Shown in pieces: positions 34,779 to 43,858 of a stretch of DNA of 64,000 bases. The position numbers and the translations under genes are program-made. Source of the DNA: Phenylobacterium haematophilum (GTDB lineage Bacteria; Pseudomonadota; Alphaproteobacteria; Caulobacterales; Caulobacteraceae); the NCBI RefSeq assembly GCF_014196295.1, contig NZ_JACIDK010000006.1, positions 62,001 to 126,000 of the forward strand, written 5' to 3'. How positions within the stretch are numbered: the first letter of the stretch is position 1; the number at the start of each line of letters is the position of its first letter. The notes under the pieces were generated by a model. That model was not told the DNA's origin. It made no database searches and worked only from the letters and a program-made list of their open reading frames with translations.

Positions 34779-35110
34779 CTAGGTTCTGGCCTCTGCCCGG
34801 CGGCGCCGGAAGCCGACCAGGATCATGAGCAGGGTGGCGAGCTGAGCACCCATCCCCTCGAGGGTGGGCAACACGCCCAGCACCTCGACGCGCGGGACAG
34901 CCGCCAGCGGTTGGATGTCGATCAGGCCAGCCTCCTGGAGGGCGGCGACACCTTTCCGGCCAGCACCACCGCCAGGGCTGAGATGAGCATCGAACTGTAG
35001 CTGAAGAACTGCGAGATCGGCAGCCGCTTGCTGTAGCTCAACACGGCCCAGGCGATCAGCCCCAGGGCAGCGACGGCGACGCCCGCCCCCGCCAGGATCG
35101 CTGAGCTTCG
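34779..35110 (-). pseudogene. Truncated, frameshifted FTR1-type permease remnant
   Basis: The two frames together encode AWAVLSYSKRLPISQFFSYSS..., a membrane segment and then GKGVAALQEAGLIDIQPLAAVPRVEVLGVLPT. This closely parallels the last 105 residues of the intact cytochrome c-FTR1 gene at 43859-45796. The 5' two-thirds, including both REG.E-type motifs and the haem domain, are gone. One G is missing from a GG run at about 34951 (AAGGTGTC for expected AAGGGTGTC), shifting the frame. It is a second, diverged copy and not a recent duplicate. Confidence 0.85.
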
Positions 35111-35157
35111 CCGCTAAGAACCTGGCGCCCACTCTGGCGAGACCTCGGCGCGCGGGA

Positions 35158-35616
35158 TCAGGCTAAAAGGCCAGTCGAGTCGTCGTCTCCGCCAGACGCG
35201 GACGTGTCGCGAAGGGGCGCCTGGTCGGCCAAGGCCTCAATCACACGACAGCCGCCGGGGCTTCCCTCACATCCCGACGCGACCATCCTTTCCAGCACCG
35301 ACCGGAGCGAATCGAGCTGCACGATCTTGGTCTCCACGGTGGCGAGTTGCTCGCGAGCGAGGATGTTCGCGTCGTCGCACGCCCGCTCGGGATGGTCGGA
35401 GAGGTCGAGCAGCGTCCGGATAGCGTCGATGGGGAAGCCAAGCTGGCGGGCACGTTTGATGAAGGCGAGCCGGCGGATCGAAGCCTCGTCGTAGAGGCGA
35501 CGATCGCTTTCGGTTCGCGGCGCCAGCGGCAGCAGGCCGATCTGCTCATAAAACCGTATCGTGGGAACCTTCACGTCCGCCGCCTTGGCCAGCTTGCCGA
35601 TTGAAAGGGTCGCCAT
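35158..35616 (-). CDS. MerR-family heavy-metal regulator (ZntR/CadR/PbrR-like)
   Basis: The protein has 152 residues. A winged helix (SIGKLAKAADVKVPTIRFYEQIGLL), a dimer helix, and metal-site cysteines in ERACDDAN and in the C-terminal loop ASGCEGSPGGCRV fit the Zn/Cd/Pb-sensing branch. It should repress and, with metal, activate promoters with 19-20 base spacers. ATG 35616 has GGAG seven bases upstream and is favoured over 35622 or 35655. Four copies of a shared dyad lie at 35656, 35763, 45843-45861 and 45910, beside its own gene and beside the efflux genes. Confidence 0.87.
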   Translation of the reverse strand: MATLSIGKLAKAADVKVPTIRFYEQIGLLPLAPRTESDRRLYDEASIRRLAFIKRARQLGFPIDAIRTLLDLSDHPERACDDANILAREQLATVETKIVQLDSLRSVLERMVASGCEGSPGGCRVIEALADQAPLRDTSASGGDDDSTGLLA

Positions 35617-35655
35617 CGTCATCTCCGCCCAGAACGACAACTGTAGCCGCGACAT

Positions 35656-35672
35656 CCTCTAGTAACTAGAGG
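35656..35672. promoter_or_regulatory. Operator dyad near the metal regulator
   Basis: CCTCTAG-taa-CTAGAGG is a perfect 7+7 dyad, 40 bases upstream of the regulator's ATG. Unlike the other copies it has no good -35/-10 pair around it, so it may serve mainly for autorepression. Confidence 0.6.
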
Positions 35673-35757
35673 GCGCGAAAACGAGCCTCTTGGGCGCCTC
35701 GCAAACCGCCACGCGCGGGGGACGAACACAGACAGGTGCAGGCTAAGAAAAAAGAGC

Positions 35758-35788
35758 TTGATCCTCTAGCTACTAGAGGAAGCAACAT
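35758..35788 (+). promoter_or_regulatory. Metal-regulated promoter of the czc operon
   Basis: TTGATC (35758-35763), 19 bases, then CAACAT (35783-35788), a weak -10. The dyad CCTCTAG-cta-CTAGAGG (35763-35779) lies in the spacer, shifted two bases toward the -35 as in the mer promoter. It points toward the 123-residue gene and czcCBA. Confidence 0.65.
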
Positions 35789-35874
35789 GCCGCTGCTTCA
35801 AGGCGCGACTTCTCTCGGAGAGCGCCTCCAGTGGCGTGCGCCCGCTCATGGCGTTCGAATATCTAGGGTAGGCC

Positions 35875-36246
35875 GTGGACGCACTGAAGGCATGGGGGAG
35901 GGGGTTGGCGCGGCTGGCGATCGCTTGCGCGGTAACCTTGCTTGTCCTCGCCCCGAGCCTCGATGCCGTGCTCTGCTCAGAGGCCAAACTGGCGCCCACG
36001 ATCACGTCGGCCGAGCCCGGCCCGCATATCAAGATGGTCGCGAGTGGAGAGCAGGGCAAAACATCTCCTGCTCTGGTCGGGCTTCGCCTCTACGGCCACT
36101 GCCACTTCGGGGTGGGCTTCCTGCCGCCCGTGACGGTTGATGACGCGTTCGTCGGCGACCGGCCAAACGAGCGCCACGCGCTGTTGAACGCAGCTTTGCC
36201 CGTGTCTCATCCCGAATTCGAGCTGAATCGACCGCCTCGCGCCTGA
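35875..36246 (+). CDS. Putative exported protein upstream of czcC
   Basis: The protein has 123 residues from GTG 35875. An N-terminal basic stretch and a hydrophobic core (LAIACAVTLLVLAPSL) look like a signal peptide. The mature part has GHCHFG, a possible metal-binding motif, but no known domain. Small His/Cys-containing exported proteins often precede czc operons. The start is unsure and the RBS is weak; the 3' end lies 49 bases before czcC. Confidence 0.45.
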   Translation: MDALKAWGRGLARLAIACAVTLLVLAPSLDAVLCSEAKLAPTITSAEPGPHIKMVASGEQGKTSPALVGLRLYGHCHFGVGFLPPVTVDDAFVGDRPNERHALLNAALPVSHPEFELNRPPRA

Positions 36247-36295
36247 GCCGCTCCGCGCCAGTGGTGCGTCCGCCTCGTCAATCGTGAGAAGGTCC

Positions 36296-37549
36296 ATGTC
36301 CCTACCTGTTGCTCGAAAACTGCGTCGCACGCTGCTATTTGGGCTTTCGCTGCAAGCGCTGCTGGGCAGCGCCGCGCTCGCTGAACCCGCCCCGCCCTTC
36401 AAAGAACTGCTGCGCCAAGCCCAGGCGACGGCGCCCCGTCTGGCGGAAGCGCGGGCGGAAATCGCGCGCGCCGAAGGCTTGGCGCGCCAAGCCGGGGCCT
36501 TCCCGAACCCGACCGTGGGGGTGCAAGTGGAAAATTTCGCCGCCAGCAACGGGCTGCACATGGCGGAGACCACGGCTTCGATCGAACAGACGATCGAGCT
36601 CGGCGGCAAGCGACCGGCCCGCATCGCCGCCGGCCGCGCCGACGTTGAGGCCGCGCGACGCCGCGTGGCGCGCGTCCAGTCCGAGTACGCCTTCGATCTG
36701 GCGGCGGCTTATGCTGAGGCTGAGGGCTCTGATCGCAGACTGCAGTTGGCGGCCGATGGTCTCGAACTCGCCCAGGAAGACGCCCGCATTGCAGGTGTCC
36801 TCGTCGAAGCCGGCCGCGAGGCGGATCTACGACGGGTGCAGGCGCAAGCCGCAGTGCAGGCAGCGCGCGCGGCGGTCGACCAAGCCAAAGCCGCACGCGC
36901 CACGGCCTTCGCCAATCTCACCGCCATGGTGGGCGCGCCGGCGCCCATCACCTCGATCCCGGTCAGCTTGCTCGACGAAGCCGCCAAGGCCGTCCGGACC
37001 CCGGATCCGAATCCCCTCGCGAGCCCCTCCTATCTGGCTGCGGAAGCCGAGCGCGAAGCGGCGGCGCGGCGGGTGCGGGTGGAGCGAACCCAAGCGACTC
37101 CCGACGTCACCGTCTCCTTCGGCGTCCGTAAGACTCAGGAGAACAACGCCACCGCCATGTTGGCTGGCGTCGCGATGCCGTTCCCCATCTTCAACCGCAA
37201 TGGCGGCAACATCAGTGCGGCGCGCGCGGAGTTGAGCGCCGCCGAGGCCCGGCTCCATGCGGCCCGACTTGATGCGGAGGCGGCGGCCCGGTCTGGCATT
37301 GCCCGTGTGAGCGCCGCCGAAACCCGTCTGGTCGCCGCGCGGGGGGGCGAGCAAACCGCCGAGGAAGCCTACCGCCTGACCCGCATCGGCTACGAAGGCG
37401 GCAAGCTGGCTTTGGTGGAACTGCTCAGCGCGCGCCGCGCGCTGACCGAGGCGCGCACCCAAACAATCGAGGCCGCCACCGAGCGGCTGAGCGCGCAGGC
37501 CGCGCTCGCCCGGCTCGCCGGCGTCACCCCCTTTGGAGACCAACCATGA
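36296..37549 (+). CDS. czcC: Outer-membrane efflux protein CzcC (TolC-type)
   Basis: The protein has 417 residues. A signal peptide with cleavage near ALAEPA is followed by two repeated long alpha-helical OEP domains with coiled-coil character (AARRRVARVQSEYAFDLAAAYAEAE; AEARLHAARLDAEAAARSG). It forms the outer-membrane duct of the tripartite pump. ATG 36296 has GAGAAGG just upstream; GTG 36284 is less likely. It overlaps czcB by four bases. Confidence 0.93.
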   Translation: MSLPVARKLRRTLLFGLSLQALLGSAALAEPAPPFKELLRQAQATAPRLAEARAEIARAEGLARQAGAFPNPTVGVQVENFAASNGLHMAETTASIEQTIELGGKRPARIAAGRADVEAARRRVARVQSEYAFDLAAAYAEAEGSDRRLQLAADGLELAQEDARIAGVLVEAGREADLRRVQAQAAVQAARAAVDQAKAARATAFANLTAMVGAPAPITSIPVSLLDEAAKAVRTPDPNPLASPSYLAAEAEREAAARRVRVERTQATPDVTVSFGVRKTQENNATAMLAGVAMPFPIFNRNGGNISAARAELSAAEARLHAARLDAEAAARSGIARVSAAETRLVAARGGEQTAEEAYRLTRIGYEGGKLALVELLSARRALTEARTQTIEAATERLSAQAALARLAGVTPFGDQP

Positions 37550-38745
37550 AGCACGACACCAAGCAGGTCTCCGCAGCGCCGGGGGTCAGCCGAAACGCTC
37601 TCCTTGGCGGGATCGCCGTGGCCGTCATCTTGGCCGCAGCCGGCGGCTTTGGCCTTGCGAAGCTGACCAGCAAAGCCGCGCCAGAGGCCGCTGCCGAGGC
37701 AGGCGAAGCGAAGAAGCCAGCCGGCGCCCCCGACGCGGTCGAAATGGACGCGAACCGCATCGCCGCGAGCGGGCTTCTCGTCCAGCCAGTGTCTTCCACG
37801 GGCTTGGCCTCCGAAATCGTCGCGCAGGCCACGGTCGAGGCCGCGCCCGGCGCTCAGGCTGTGCTCACCGCCCGCGCCGCTGGCTCTGTCAGTCGCATCA
37901 ACAAGCGTTTGGGCGAACCGGTGCGCGCCGGCGAAGTGCTGGCGCTCGTGGAAAGTCGCGAAGCCTCCCAGATAGCCGCCGCCAGAAGCGTGGCCGCGGC
38001 CAAAGCCGACTTGGCGGCCAAAGTCCTCGCGCGCGAACGCCACCTCTACGAACAGCGCGTCAGCGCCCGCCAGGACCTCGAGGCCGCCCAGGCCGAAGAT
38101 GCCTCGGCACGAGCGGAGGCGCGCAGCGCCGCTGCCGCCGTGAGCGCCGCCGACGTCTCCCGCGATGGTCGCTATGTCATGGTGACCAGCCCGATCAACG
38201 GTCGGATCACCTCGGCGCCGGCGAGCCTTGGCGCCTTCGTGCAGTCGGAGACCGAACTCTTCCGCGTCGCTGACGCCAGCCGCTTGCAGGTCGAGGCGGC
38301 CGTGACCGCCGCCGACGCGCGCCGGATCCGGCCGGGCGATCCCGCCGTCCTCGAGCTGAACGACGGGGTCACCGCCAACGCGGTCGTGCGGTCCGTGACG
38401 CCGGGTGTGGACGAGACGACGCGCGCGGCCACCGTCGTGCTCACGCTGACGGGCGGCCAGGGACAGCTTCAGCCTGGACAGGCGGTGCGCGCGCGCATCA
38501 CCGCGCGGCAGTCGATCAGTCCGGGCATCGTCGTGCCTGAGGAAGCCGTCCAGACCTGGGAGGGGCAAGACGTGGTGTTCGTGCGGACCAAGACGGGTTT
38601 CGTGGCTCGGCCGGTCCTCGTCGGCATCCGCGCGGCAGGCCGAGTTGAGGTCGCTTCGGGCTTGCGAGCGGGCGAAAACATCGTGGTCAAGAACGCCTTC
38701 CTCTTGAAAGCCGAACTCGCCAAGGGCGAGGCGGAAGAAGAATAG
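37546..38745 (+). CDS. czcB: RND efflux periplasmic adaptor CzcB
   Basis: The protein has 399 residues. An N-terminal membrane anchor (about residues 16-36) is followed by the biotinyl-lipoyl-like domain (GSVSRINKRLGEPVRAGEVLALVES), a helical hairpin (KVLARERHLYEQRVSARQDLE), beta-barrel and membrane-proximal domains (ITSAPASLGAFVQSETELF). It links CzcA to CzcC. GGAG lies nine bases before ATG 37546. It has no His-rich N-terminal metal domain. Confidence 0.93.
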   Translation: MKHDTKQVSAAPGVSRNALLGGIAVAVILAAAGGFGLAKLTSKAAPEAAAEAGEAKKPAGAPDAVEMDANRIAASGLLVQPVSSTGLASEIVAQATVEAAPGAQAVLTARAAGSVSRINKRLGEPVRAGEVLALVESREASQIAAARSVAAAKADLAAKVLARERHLYEQRVSARQDLEAAQAEDASARAEARSAAAAVSAADVSRDGRYVMVTSPINGRITSAPASLGAFVQSETELFRVADASRLQVEAAVTAADARRIRPGDPAVLELNDGVTANAVVRSVTPGVDETTRAATVVLTLTGGQGQLQPGQAVRARITARQSISPGIVVPEEAVQTWEGQDVVFVRTKTGFVARPVLVGIRAAGRVEVASGLRAGENIVVKNAFLLKAELAKGEAEEE

Positions 38746-38759
38746 GTGGGAACAGCAGC

Positions 38760-41700
38760 ATGATCGCCCGCCTCATTTCCCTCGCGGTGAGGGGACGCTG
38801 GTACGTCGTCACCCTCACCTTGATCATCGCCGCTCTGGGCCTGTGGCAGCTCACGCAGCTGCCGGTCGACGCGGTGCCGGACGTCACCAACAAGCAGGTC
38901 CAGATCAACACGGTCGAGCCGTCGCTCTCGCCCGTTGAGATCGAAAAGCGGGTCACCTTTCCGATTGAGACCGCGCTCGCCGGCATCCCAGGTCTCGAGA
39001 CCACCCGCTCCCTCTCGCGCAACGGGTTCTCGCAGGTGACGGCGGTCTTCACCGACCGCACCGACCTCTATTTCGCCCGTCAGCAGGTCGCAGAGCGGCT
39101 GGCCCAGGCCAGCGCCTCGCTCCCGGCAGGCGTGCAGCCCCAGGTGGGGCCAGTCTCCACCGGTCTGGGCGAAATCTTCATGTACTCGGTCGAGTTCGTC
39201 CGCCCCGGGTCTGGGGCTCGGATTCGCGACGGGGCGCCGGGATGGCAGACCGACGGCACCTATCTGACGCCGGAAGGCGAGCGCTTGGCTGACCCCATCT
39301 CCCAAGCGGCCTACCTGCGGACGGTTCAGGATTGGATCATCCGGCCCCAGCTGCGCACCGTCAAAGGCGTGGCGGGTGTGGACTCGATCGGCGGCTACGA
39401 GAAGCAGTACCTGGTCGAACCCGACCCCGCGAAGCTGGCGGCCTATGGCGTCTCCTATGCCGACCTCGGCAAGGCGCTCGAAGCGGCCAATCTCTCCGTC
39501 GGCGCCAATTTCATCCAGCGTGCGGGCGAGGCCTACCTAGTCCGCGCGGACGCGCGGGTGTGGCGGCTCGACGAGATCGCCGCGGCGGTGATCGCCACCC
39601 GGGGTGGCGTGCCGGTCCATGTCAAGGACGTGGCGGCCGTCCGCATCGGCGGGGAGCTGCGGACAGGGGCGGCCAGCAAGAATGGTCAGGAGATCGTGGT
39701 CGGCACCTCGCTCATGCTGATCGGCGAGAACAGCCGCACGGTGGCCAAGGCGACGGGCGAGAAGCTGGAGCAGGTGAAGGCCTCGCTACCGCCCAGCGTG
39801 GTCGTACACACGCTTCTCGACCGCTCCGCCCTGGTGAACGCCACGATCGGCACGGTCGAGCGCAATCTGACCGAGGGCGCTCTGCTCGTCGCCGCGACAC
39901 TCTTTCTGCTGCTTGGCAACGTCCGCGCGGCCCTGATCGCGGTGCTGGTGATTCCGTTCTCCTTCCTGATGATGGCCATCGGGATGAACGGGCTGAAGGT
40001 CCCCGGCAATCTGATGAGCCTCGGGGCCCTCGACTTCGGCCTCATCGTCGACGGCACGGTAATCATCATCGAGAACTGCCTGCTGCGGCTTGCCCAAAAG
40101 CAGCACCACCAGGGTCGTCTGCTCAACCTGCCGGAACGCCTGGAGACGGTGCTCCACGCAACACAGGAGATGATCCGGCCGACGATCTACGGACAGGCGA
40201 TCATCTTCCTGGTGTTCACACCTCTGCTGACGTTCACCGGCGTGGAAGGGAAGACCTTCTATCCGATGGCGGTCACCATCATGCTGGCGCTGGCGGCGGC
40301 CTTCATCCTTTCGCTGACCTTTGTCCCGGCCATGGTCGCCATCCTCATGCGCGGCAAGGTGGCGGAGAAAGAGGTCAGGGCGGTCCAGGTGGTCAAGGTT
40401 CGCTACGAGCCTGTCCTGCGCCGCGCGCTCGCGCGGCCGTGGCCCTTCATCGGCGGTGGCCTGGCGGTCTTCGTCGTGGCAGCGGGGATCTTCACGACCA
40501 TCGGCCAGGAATTCATTCCCACCCTCGACGAAAAGAACGTCCTCCTGGGCTCGCTGCGGATTCCCTCCACGGCGATGGAGCAGTCGCGCGATATGCAGCT
40601 GCATGTCGAGCGCGCCGTCACGGGCTTGCCGGAGGTGGAGATGATGTTCTCCAAGACCGGCACCGCGGAAATGGCCGCCGACCCCATGCCGCCCAACCAG
40701 TCCGACGGCTTCGTGATCCTGAAACCGCAGAAGGACTGGCCGAAGGGCGTGCATACGAAGGCACAGGTCGTCGAGCGCATCCTCGGCAAGGGGGAACTCC
40801 TGCTCGGCAATAACTTCGAGGTCACCCAGCCGATCCAGATGCGCTTCAACGAGTTGGTGGCCGGGGTGCGTGGCGATGTCGCCATCAAGCTCTACGGGGA
40901 TGATCTGGAGAAGATGAGCGCCGCAGCGGCCAAGATCGGCGCCGCGGTCGGATCCGTTCCCGGCGCCTCAGGCGTTCGGGTGGAACAGACCTCGGGCGCG
41001 CCAACGCTCGACGTCCGGTTCGACCGTGCCGCCATCGCGGGCTACGGCCTGACGGTGGAGGAGGTGGCCGATACCCTGGCCAGCGCGCTTGGCGGCCGCG
41101 AGGCCGGCAATGTGTTTGAAGGCGACCGGCGCTTCGACATCGTCGTGCGGGTGCCCACGGCCGAACGCAACGACGTCGAGGCGCTCGGGGCGATGCCCGT
41201 CATGCTCCCGGGCGGTGAAGGGCAGGCGCGCCAGTCGGTCCCGCTGCGTCAACTCGTGGAGTTCCGGTTCACGGACGGCCTGAATCAGATCAGCCGCGAA
41301 GACGGCAAGCGGCGCGTTGTCATCCAGGCCAACGTCCGCGGCCGCGACGTCGGCTCATTCGTGACCGAGGCGCGCGACAAGGTGGCGGCCATCCCGCTCC
41401 CGCCCGGCTCCTGGATGGTCTGGGGCGGGCAATATGAAAACCTCAAGGCCGCGACGGCGCGGCTCTCTGTCGTCGTGCCGCTTTGCTTCATGGCGATCTT
41501 CCTGATCCTGTTCTTGGCGCTCGGCGGCTTCTGGCCCGCCCTGGCGGTCTTTGCGGCCATTCCGCTGGGGCTGTCGGGCGGAGTCTTCGCCCTGGCCCTC
41601 ACGGGGATCACCTTCTCGATCTCCGCGGCCGTCGGCTTCATCGTCCTTGCCGGCGTCGCGGTCCTGAACGGCCTCGTGGTGATGACGAGCATCCGCCAGC

Positions 41701-42008
41701 GACTGGATGAGGGCAGGAGTGTCGTCGAGGCCATCTATGAGGGTGGGATGGAACGGGTGCGGCCCGTGTTGATGACCGGTTTGGTGCCGGCGATCGGCTT
41801 CATCCCGATGGCCCTCGCGCACGGTACGGGGGCGGAGGTGCAAAAGCCGCTCGCCATGGTCGTCATCGGCGGCTTGATCACCGCCACCGCGGTCACCCTC
41901 CTCGTGCTGCCGGCCATCAGCAAGCTGCTCCTGACGGTCGGCGAACGCCGCAACCGGGAAACCTCGGCCTTTCCCCCCAAGGCTGCGGACGCGCCCGTCG
42001 GTGAGTGA
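38760..42008 (+). CDS. czcA: Heavy-metal RND efflux pump CzcA
   Basis: The protein has 1082 residues with twelve membrane helices and two large periplasmic loops. Helix 4 carries DFGLIVDGTVIIIEN, the D-x6-D/E pattern that marks heavy-metal (HME) RND pumps exporting Co, Zn, Cd and related cations with proton energy. The start MIARLISLAVRGRWYVV and VDAVPDVTNKQVQI are family hallmarks. It lies 14 bases after czcB. Whether the pump prefers divalent Co/Zn/Cd or other ions cannot be settled from sequence alone. Confidence 0.95.
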   Translation: MIARLISLAVRGRWYVVTLTLIIAALGLWQLTQLPVDAVPDVTNKQVQINTVEPSLSPVEIEKRVTFPIETALAGIPGLETTRSLSRNGFSQVTAVFTDRTDLYFARQQVAERLAQASASLPAGVQPQVGPVSTGLGEIFMYSVEFVRPGSGARIRDGAPGWQTDGTYLTPEGERLADPISQAAYLRTVQDWIIRPQLRTVKGVAGVDSIGGYEKQYLVEPDPAKLAAYGVSYADLGKALEAANLSVGANFIQRAGEAYLVRADARVWRLDEIAAAVIATRGGVPVHVKDVAAVRIGGELRTGAASKNGQEIVVGTSLMLIGENSRTVAKATGEKLEQVKASLPPSVVVHTLLDRSALVNATIGTVERNLTEGALLVAATLFLLLGNVRAALIAVLVIPFSFLMMAIGMNGLKVPGNLMSLGALDFGLIVDGTVIIIENCLLRLAQKQHHQGRLLNLPERLETVLHATQEMIRPTIYGQAIIFLVFTPLLTFTGVEGKTFYPMAVTIMLALAAAFILSLTFVPAMVAILMRGKVAEKEVRAVQVVKVRYEPVLRRALARPWPFIGGGLAVFVVAAGIFTTIGQEFIPTLDEKNVLLGSLRIPSTAMEQSRDMQLHVERAVTGLPEVEMMFSKTGTAEMAADPMPPNQSDGFVILKPQKDWPKGVHTKAQVVERILGKGELLLGNNFEVTQPIQMRFNELVAGVRGDVAIKLYGDDLEKMSAAAAKIGAAVGSVPGASGVRVEQTSGAPTLDVRFDRAAIAGYGLTVEEVADTLASALGGREAGNVFEGDRRFDIVVRVPTAERNDVEALGAMPVMLPGGEGQARQSVPLRQLVEFRFTDGLNQISREDGKRRVVIQANVRGRDVGSFVTEARDKVAAIPLPPGSWMVWGGQYENLKAATARLSVVVPLCFMAIFLILFLALGGFWPALAVFAAIPLGLSGGVFALALTGITFSISAAVGFIVLAGVAVLNGLVVMTSIRQRLDEGRSVVEAIYEGGMERVRPVLMTGLVPAIGFIPMALAHGTGAEVQKPLAMVVIGGLITATAVTLLVLPAISKLLLTVGERRNRETSAFPPKAADAPVGE

Positions 42009-42021
42009 GCCGAACCAGACC

Positions 42022-42075
42022 ATGGAGCTGAATATGAACCTTGATCTCCAATCCACCTGGCCAGGAGCGGTCTAA
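42022..42075 (+). CDS. Possible 17-codon leader ORF
   Basis: A 17-residue frame starts at ATG 42022 and ends in TAA 42073-42075, sharing the A with ATG 42075 of the DUF190 gene (TAATG). It may be a coupling peptide or the degraded tail of a lost gene. Nothing shows that the peptide itself matters. Confidence 0.25.
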   Translation: MELNMNLDLQSTWPGAV

Positions 42076-42413
42076 TGGTTGCGCCTGGTTCGGCGGTCCT
42101 GCTGAGGATCTACACAGACGAGGACGCGCTCCACGGCGCCGAGGCGCTCGCGGCGGTCATCGTTAAGCGAGCCCGCGAGGCGCAGCTCGCCGGAGCCACG
42201 GTCTTGCGCGGCAGCTTGGGCTACGGCCACTCCACCCGGCTGCACACGCACCGGCCGTTTCGGCTCGATGACAACATGCCCGTGGTGATCGAAATCGTCG
42301 ACGACGACGCGCCGCTTCGCGCCTTCGTCGACACCCTCGGCGAGTTCCACGACATCGGTCTGATCACTTTCGAGAAGGTCGAGGTGGTCCGCTACGGGAA
42401 CCAGACAAGCTGA
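42075..42413 (+). CDS. DUF190 domain protein
   Basis: The protein has 112 residues. The family pattern LLRIYTDEDALHGAEALAAVIV, HTHRPFRLDDNMPVVIEIVDD and a final FEKVEVVRYG is clear. DUF190 proteins have a PII-like fold and are found beside fluoride channels and ion transporters, where a signalling or gating role is suspected. AGGAGCGG lies five bases before the ATG. It sits between czcA and the exchanger gene and is probably co-transcribed. Confidence 0.88.
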   Translation: MVAPGSAVLLRIYTDEDALHGAEALAAVIVKRAREAQLAGATVLRGSLGYGHSTRLHTHRPFRLDDNMPVVIEIVDDDAPLRAFVDTLGEFHDIGLITFEKVEVVRYGNQTS

Positions 42414-42453
42414 CCACGCCGCCGCGCGCGCCGCGCGGCAACTGGAGGGCGGA

Positions 42454-43719
42454 ATGCGCCGGTTCGTGCTGCTCGTATTGATGACCCTGCTTGCGGTCGC
42501 GCCGGCGATGGGCCTCCGGCTGACCGGCTGGCGACCCGACCCGGTGACGGACGCGCTTCTGTTCGGTGTTGCGGTTCTGGCCGCGGGCTTCATGCTGTCC
42601 TGGGGCGCGGAAGCCGCTGAAAAGCACATTTCCCAAGGCCTCATCGTCGCCTTGGTCGCCCTTGTCACCGTGCTGCCGGAATACGCGGTGGATCTCTATT
42701 ACGCTTTTCGCGCCGGCCAGGCGCCGCAGTCGAACTACGTCCACTACGCCGCCGCCAATATGACCGGCGCCAATCGCCTCCTGGTGGGGCTGGCCTGGCC
42801 CCTGATGGTGGGGCTTCACTGGCTGCGGACGCGCAATCGGGCGGTCGAACTCTCGCCGGTCAACGCCGTCGAGATCGCCTTCCTTTTGCTGGGCAGCCTC
42901 TATGCCTTCATCATCCTCCTGAAAGGCGCCATTGCACCCCTCGACTTCGCCGTGCTGTTCGTGATCTTCGCGGGCTATCTCTACCGCGTCAGCCAATTGC
43001 CAAAAGCCGGCGGGGACGACGACGAAGACGAGGAGCCGGGTCCTGCGGCGGCGCTGAACGCGCTTCGACCTGCCGCGCAGTGGGCCTGGATGGGCGGGCT
43101 CACTCTGATCGCCTTTGTCGTGATCGCGGCCTCGGCCGAGCCGTTCGCCGAAGCCATGGTAAGCTCGGGCCGGATCCTCGGCATCGACGAGTTCCTCCTC
43201 ATCCAGTGGCTTGCGCCGCTCGCCAGCGAGGCGCCCGCGGTGACAATCGCGATCCTCTTCGTCCTGGCCGGTCGGGCAGTGAGCGGGCTGACCGCCATGA
43301 TCAGCGACAAGATCAACCAGTGGACCCTCTTGGTCGGCATGCTGCCCCTCGCCATGAGCCTCGGCGCGGGGGGCTTGGTCGGCCTGCCATTGGACGCGCG
43401 GCAGAAGGAGGAATTCCTGCTGACGGCCGCGCAGTCGCTGTTCGCCATCATGCTGCTGATGCGCCTTCGACTCTCGCTTCTGGCGGCCGGCCTATTGTTC
43501 GCACTCTTCGCCGTGCAGGTCGGACTGGCTTTCCATTTCCGCGAGGACGAGGCGGCGACGATCAACAGCCTCACCACCCTGACCTGGATCTACTTGGGCT
43601 TGGCGGCGGTCCTCATCCCCTTCAATGGACGACAGCTCGCGACCATCCTCCGCGATGGCCTCTTACGATCTCATCGCGGCCTGGAAGCCGCGCCGGGGCA
43701 GGCCAGGAGGGGCGAATAG
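42454..43719 (+). CDS. Sodium/calcium exchanger family (CaCA) transporter
   Basis: The protein has 421 residues, about eleven hydrophobic segments. Two inverted half-repeats carry the alpha motifs: GLIVALVALVTVLPEYAVD with NMTGANRLLVG, and FLLIQWLAPLASEAPAVTIA. The acidic residues in VLPEY and SEAP fit ion-binding positions of CaCA exchangers. It is expected to move Ca2+ or another divalent cation against Na+ or H+. A loop with DDDEDEE lies near residue 190. GGAGGGCGG precedes the ATG. The context suggests metal tolerance. Confidence 0.85.
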   Translation: MRRFVLLVLMTLLAVAPAMGLRLTGWRPDPVTDALLFGVAVLAAGFMLSWGAEAAEKHISQGLIVALVALVTVLPEYAVDLYYAFRAGQAPQSNYVHYAAANMTGANRLLVGLAWPLMVGLHWLRTRNRAVELSPVNAVEIAFLLLGSLYAFIILLKGAIAPLDFAVLFVIFAGYLYRVSQLPKAGGDDDEDEEPGPAAALNALRPAAQWAWMGGLTLIAFVVIAASAEPFAEAMVSSGRILGIDEFLLIQWLAPLASEAPAVTIAILFVLAGRAVSGLTAMISDKINQWTLLVGMLPLAMSLGAGGLVGLPLDARQKEEFLLTAAQSLFAIMLLMRLRLSLLAAGLLFALFAVQVGLAFHFREDEAATINSLTTLTWIYLGLAAVLIPFNGRQLATILRDGLLRSHRGLEAAPGQARRGE

Positions 43720-43858
43720 ACCTTGATCGCGGTGTGGCGACGCAAAGCCCGGCGACGCCCGTTGGCCAATCTCTGCTGGCCACCAGAGCAATCGTGATCC
43801 TGGCGGTATGGCTGACTCAAGCTCGATTTTGGCTCGAGGAGTTGGACGCCAACCTGCC

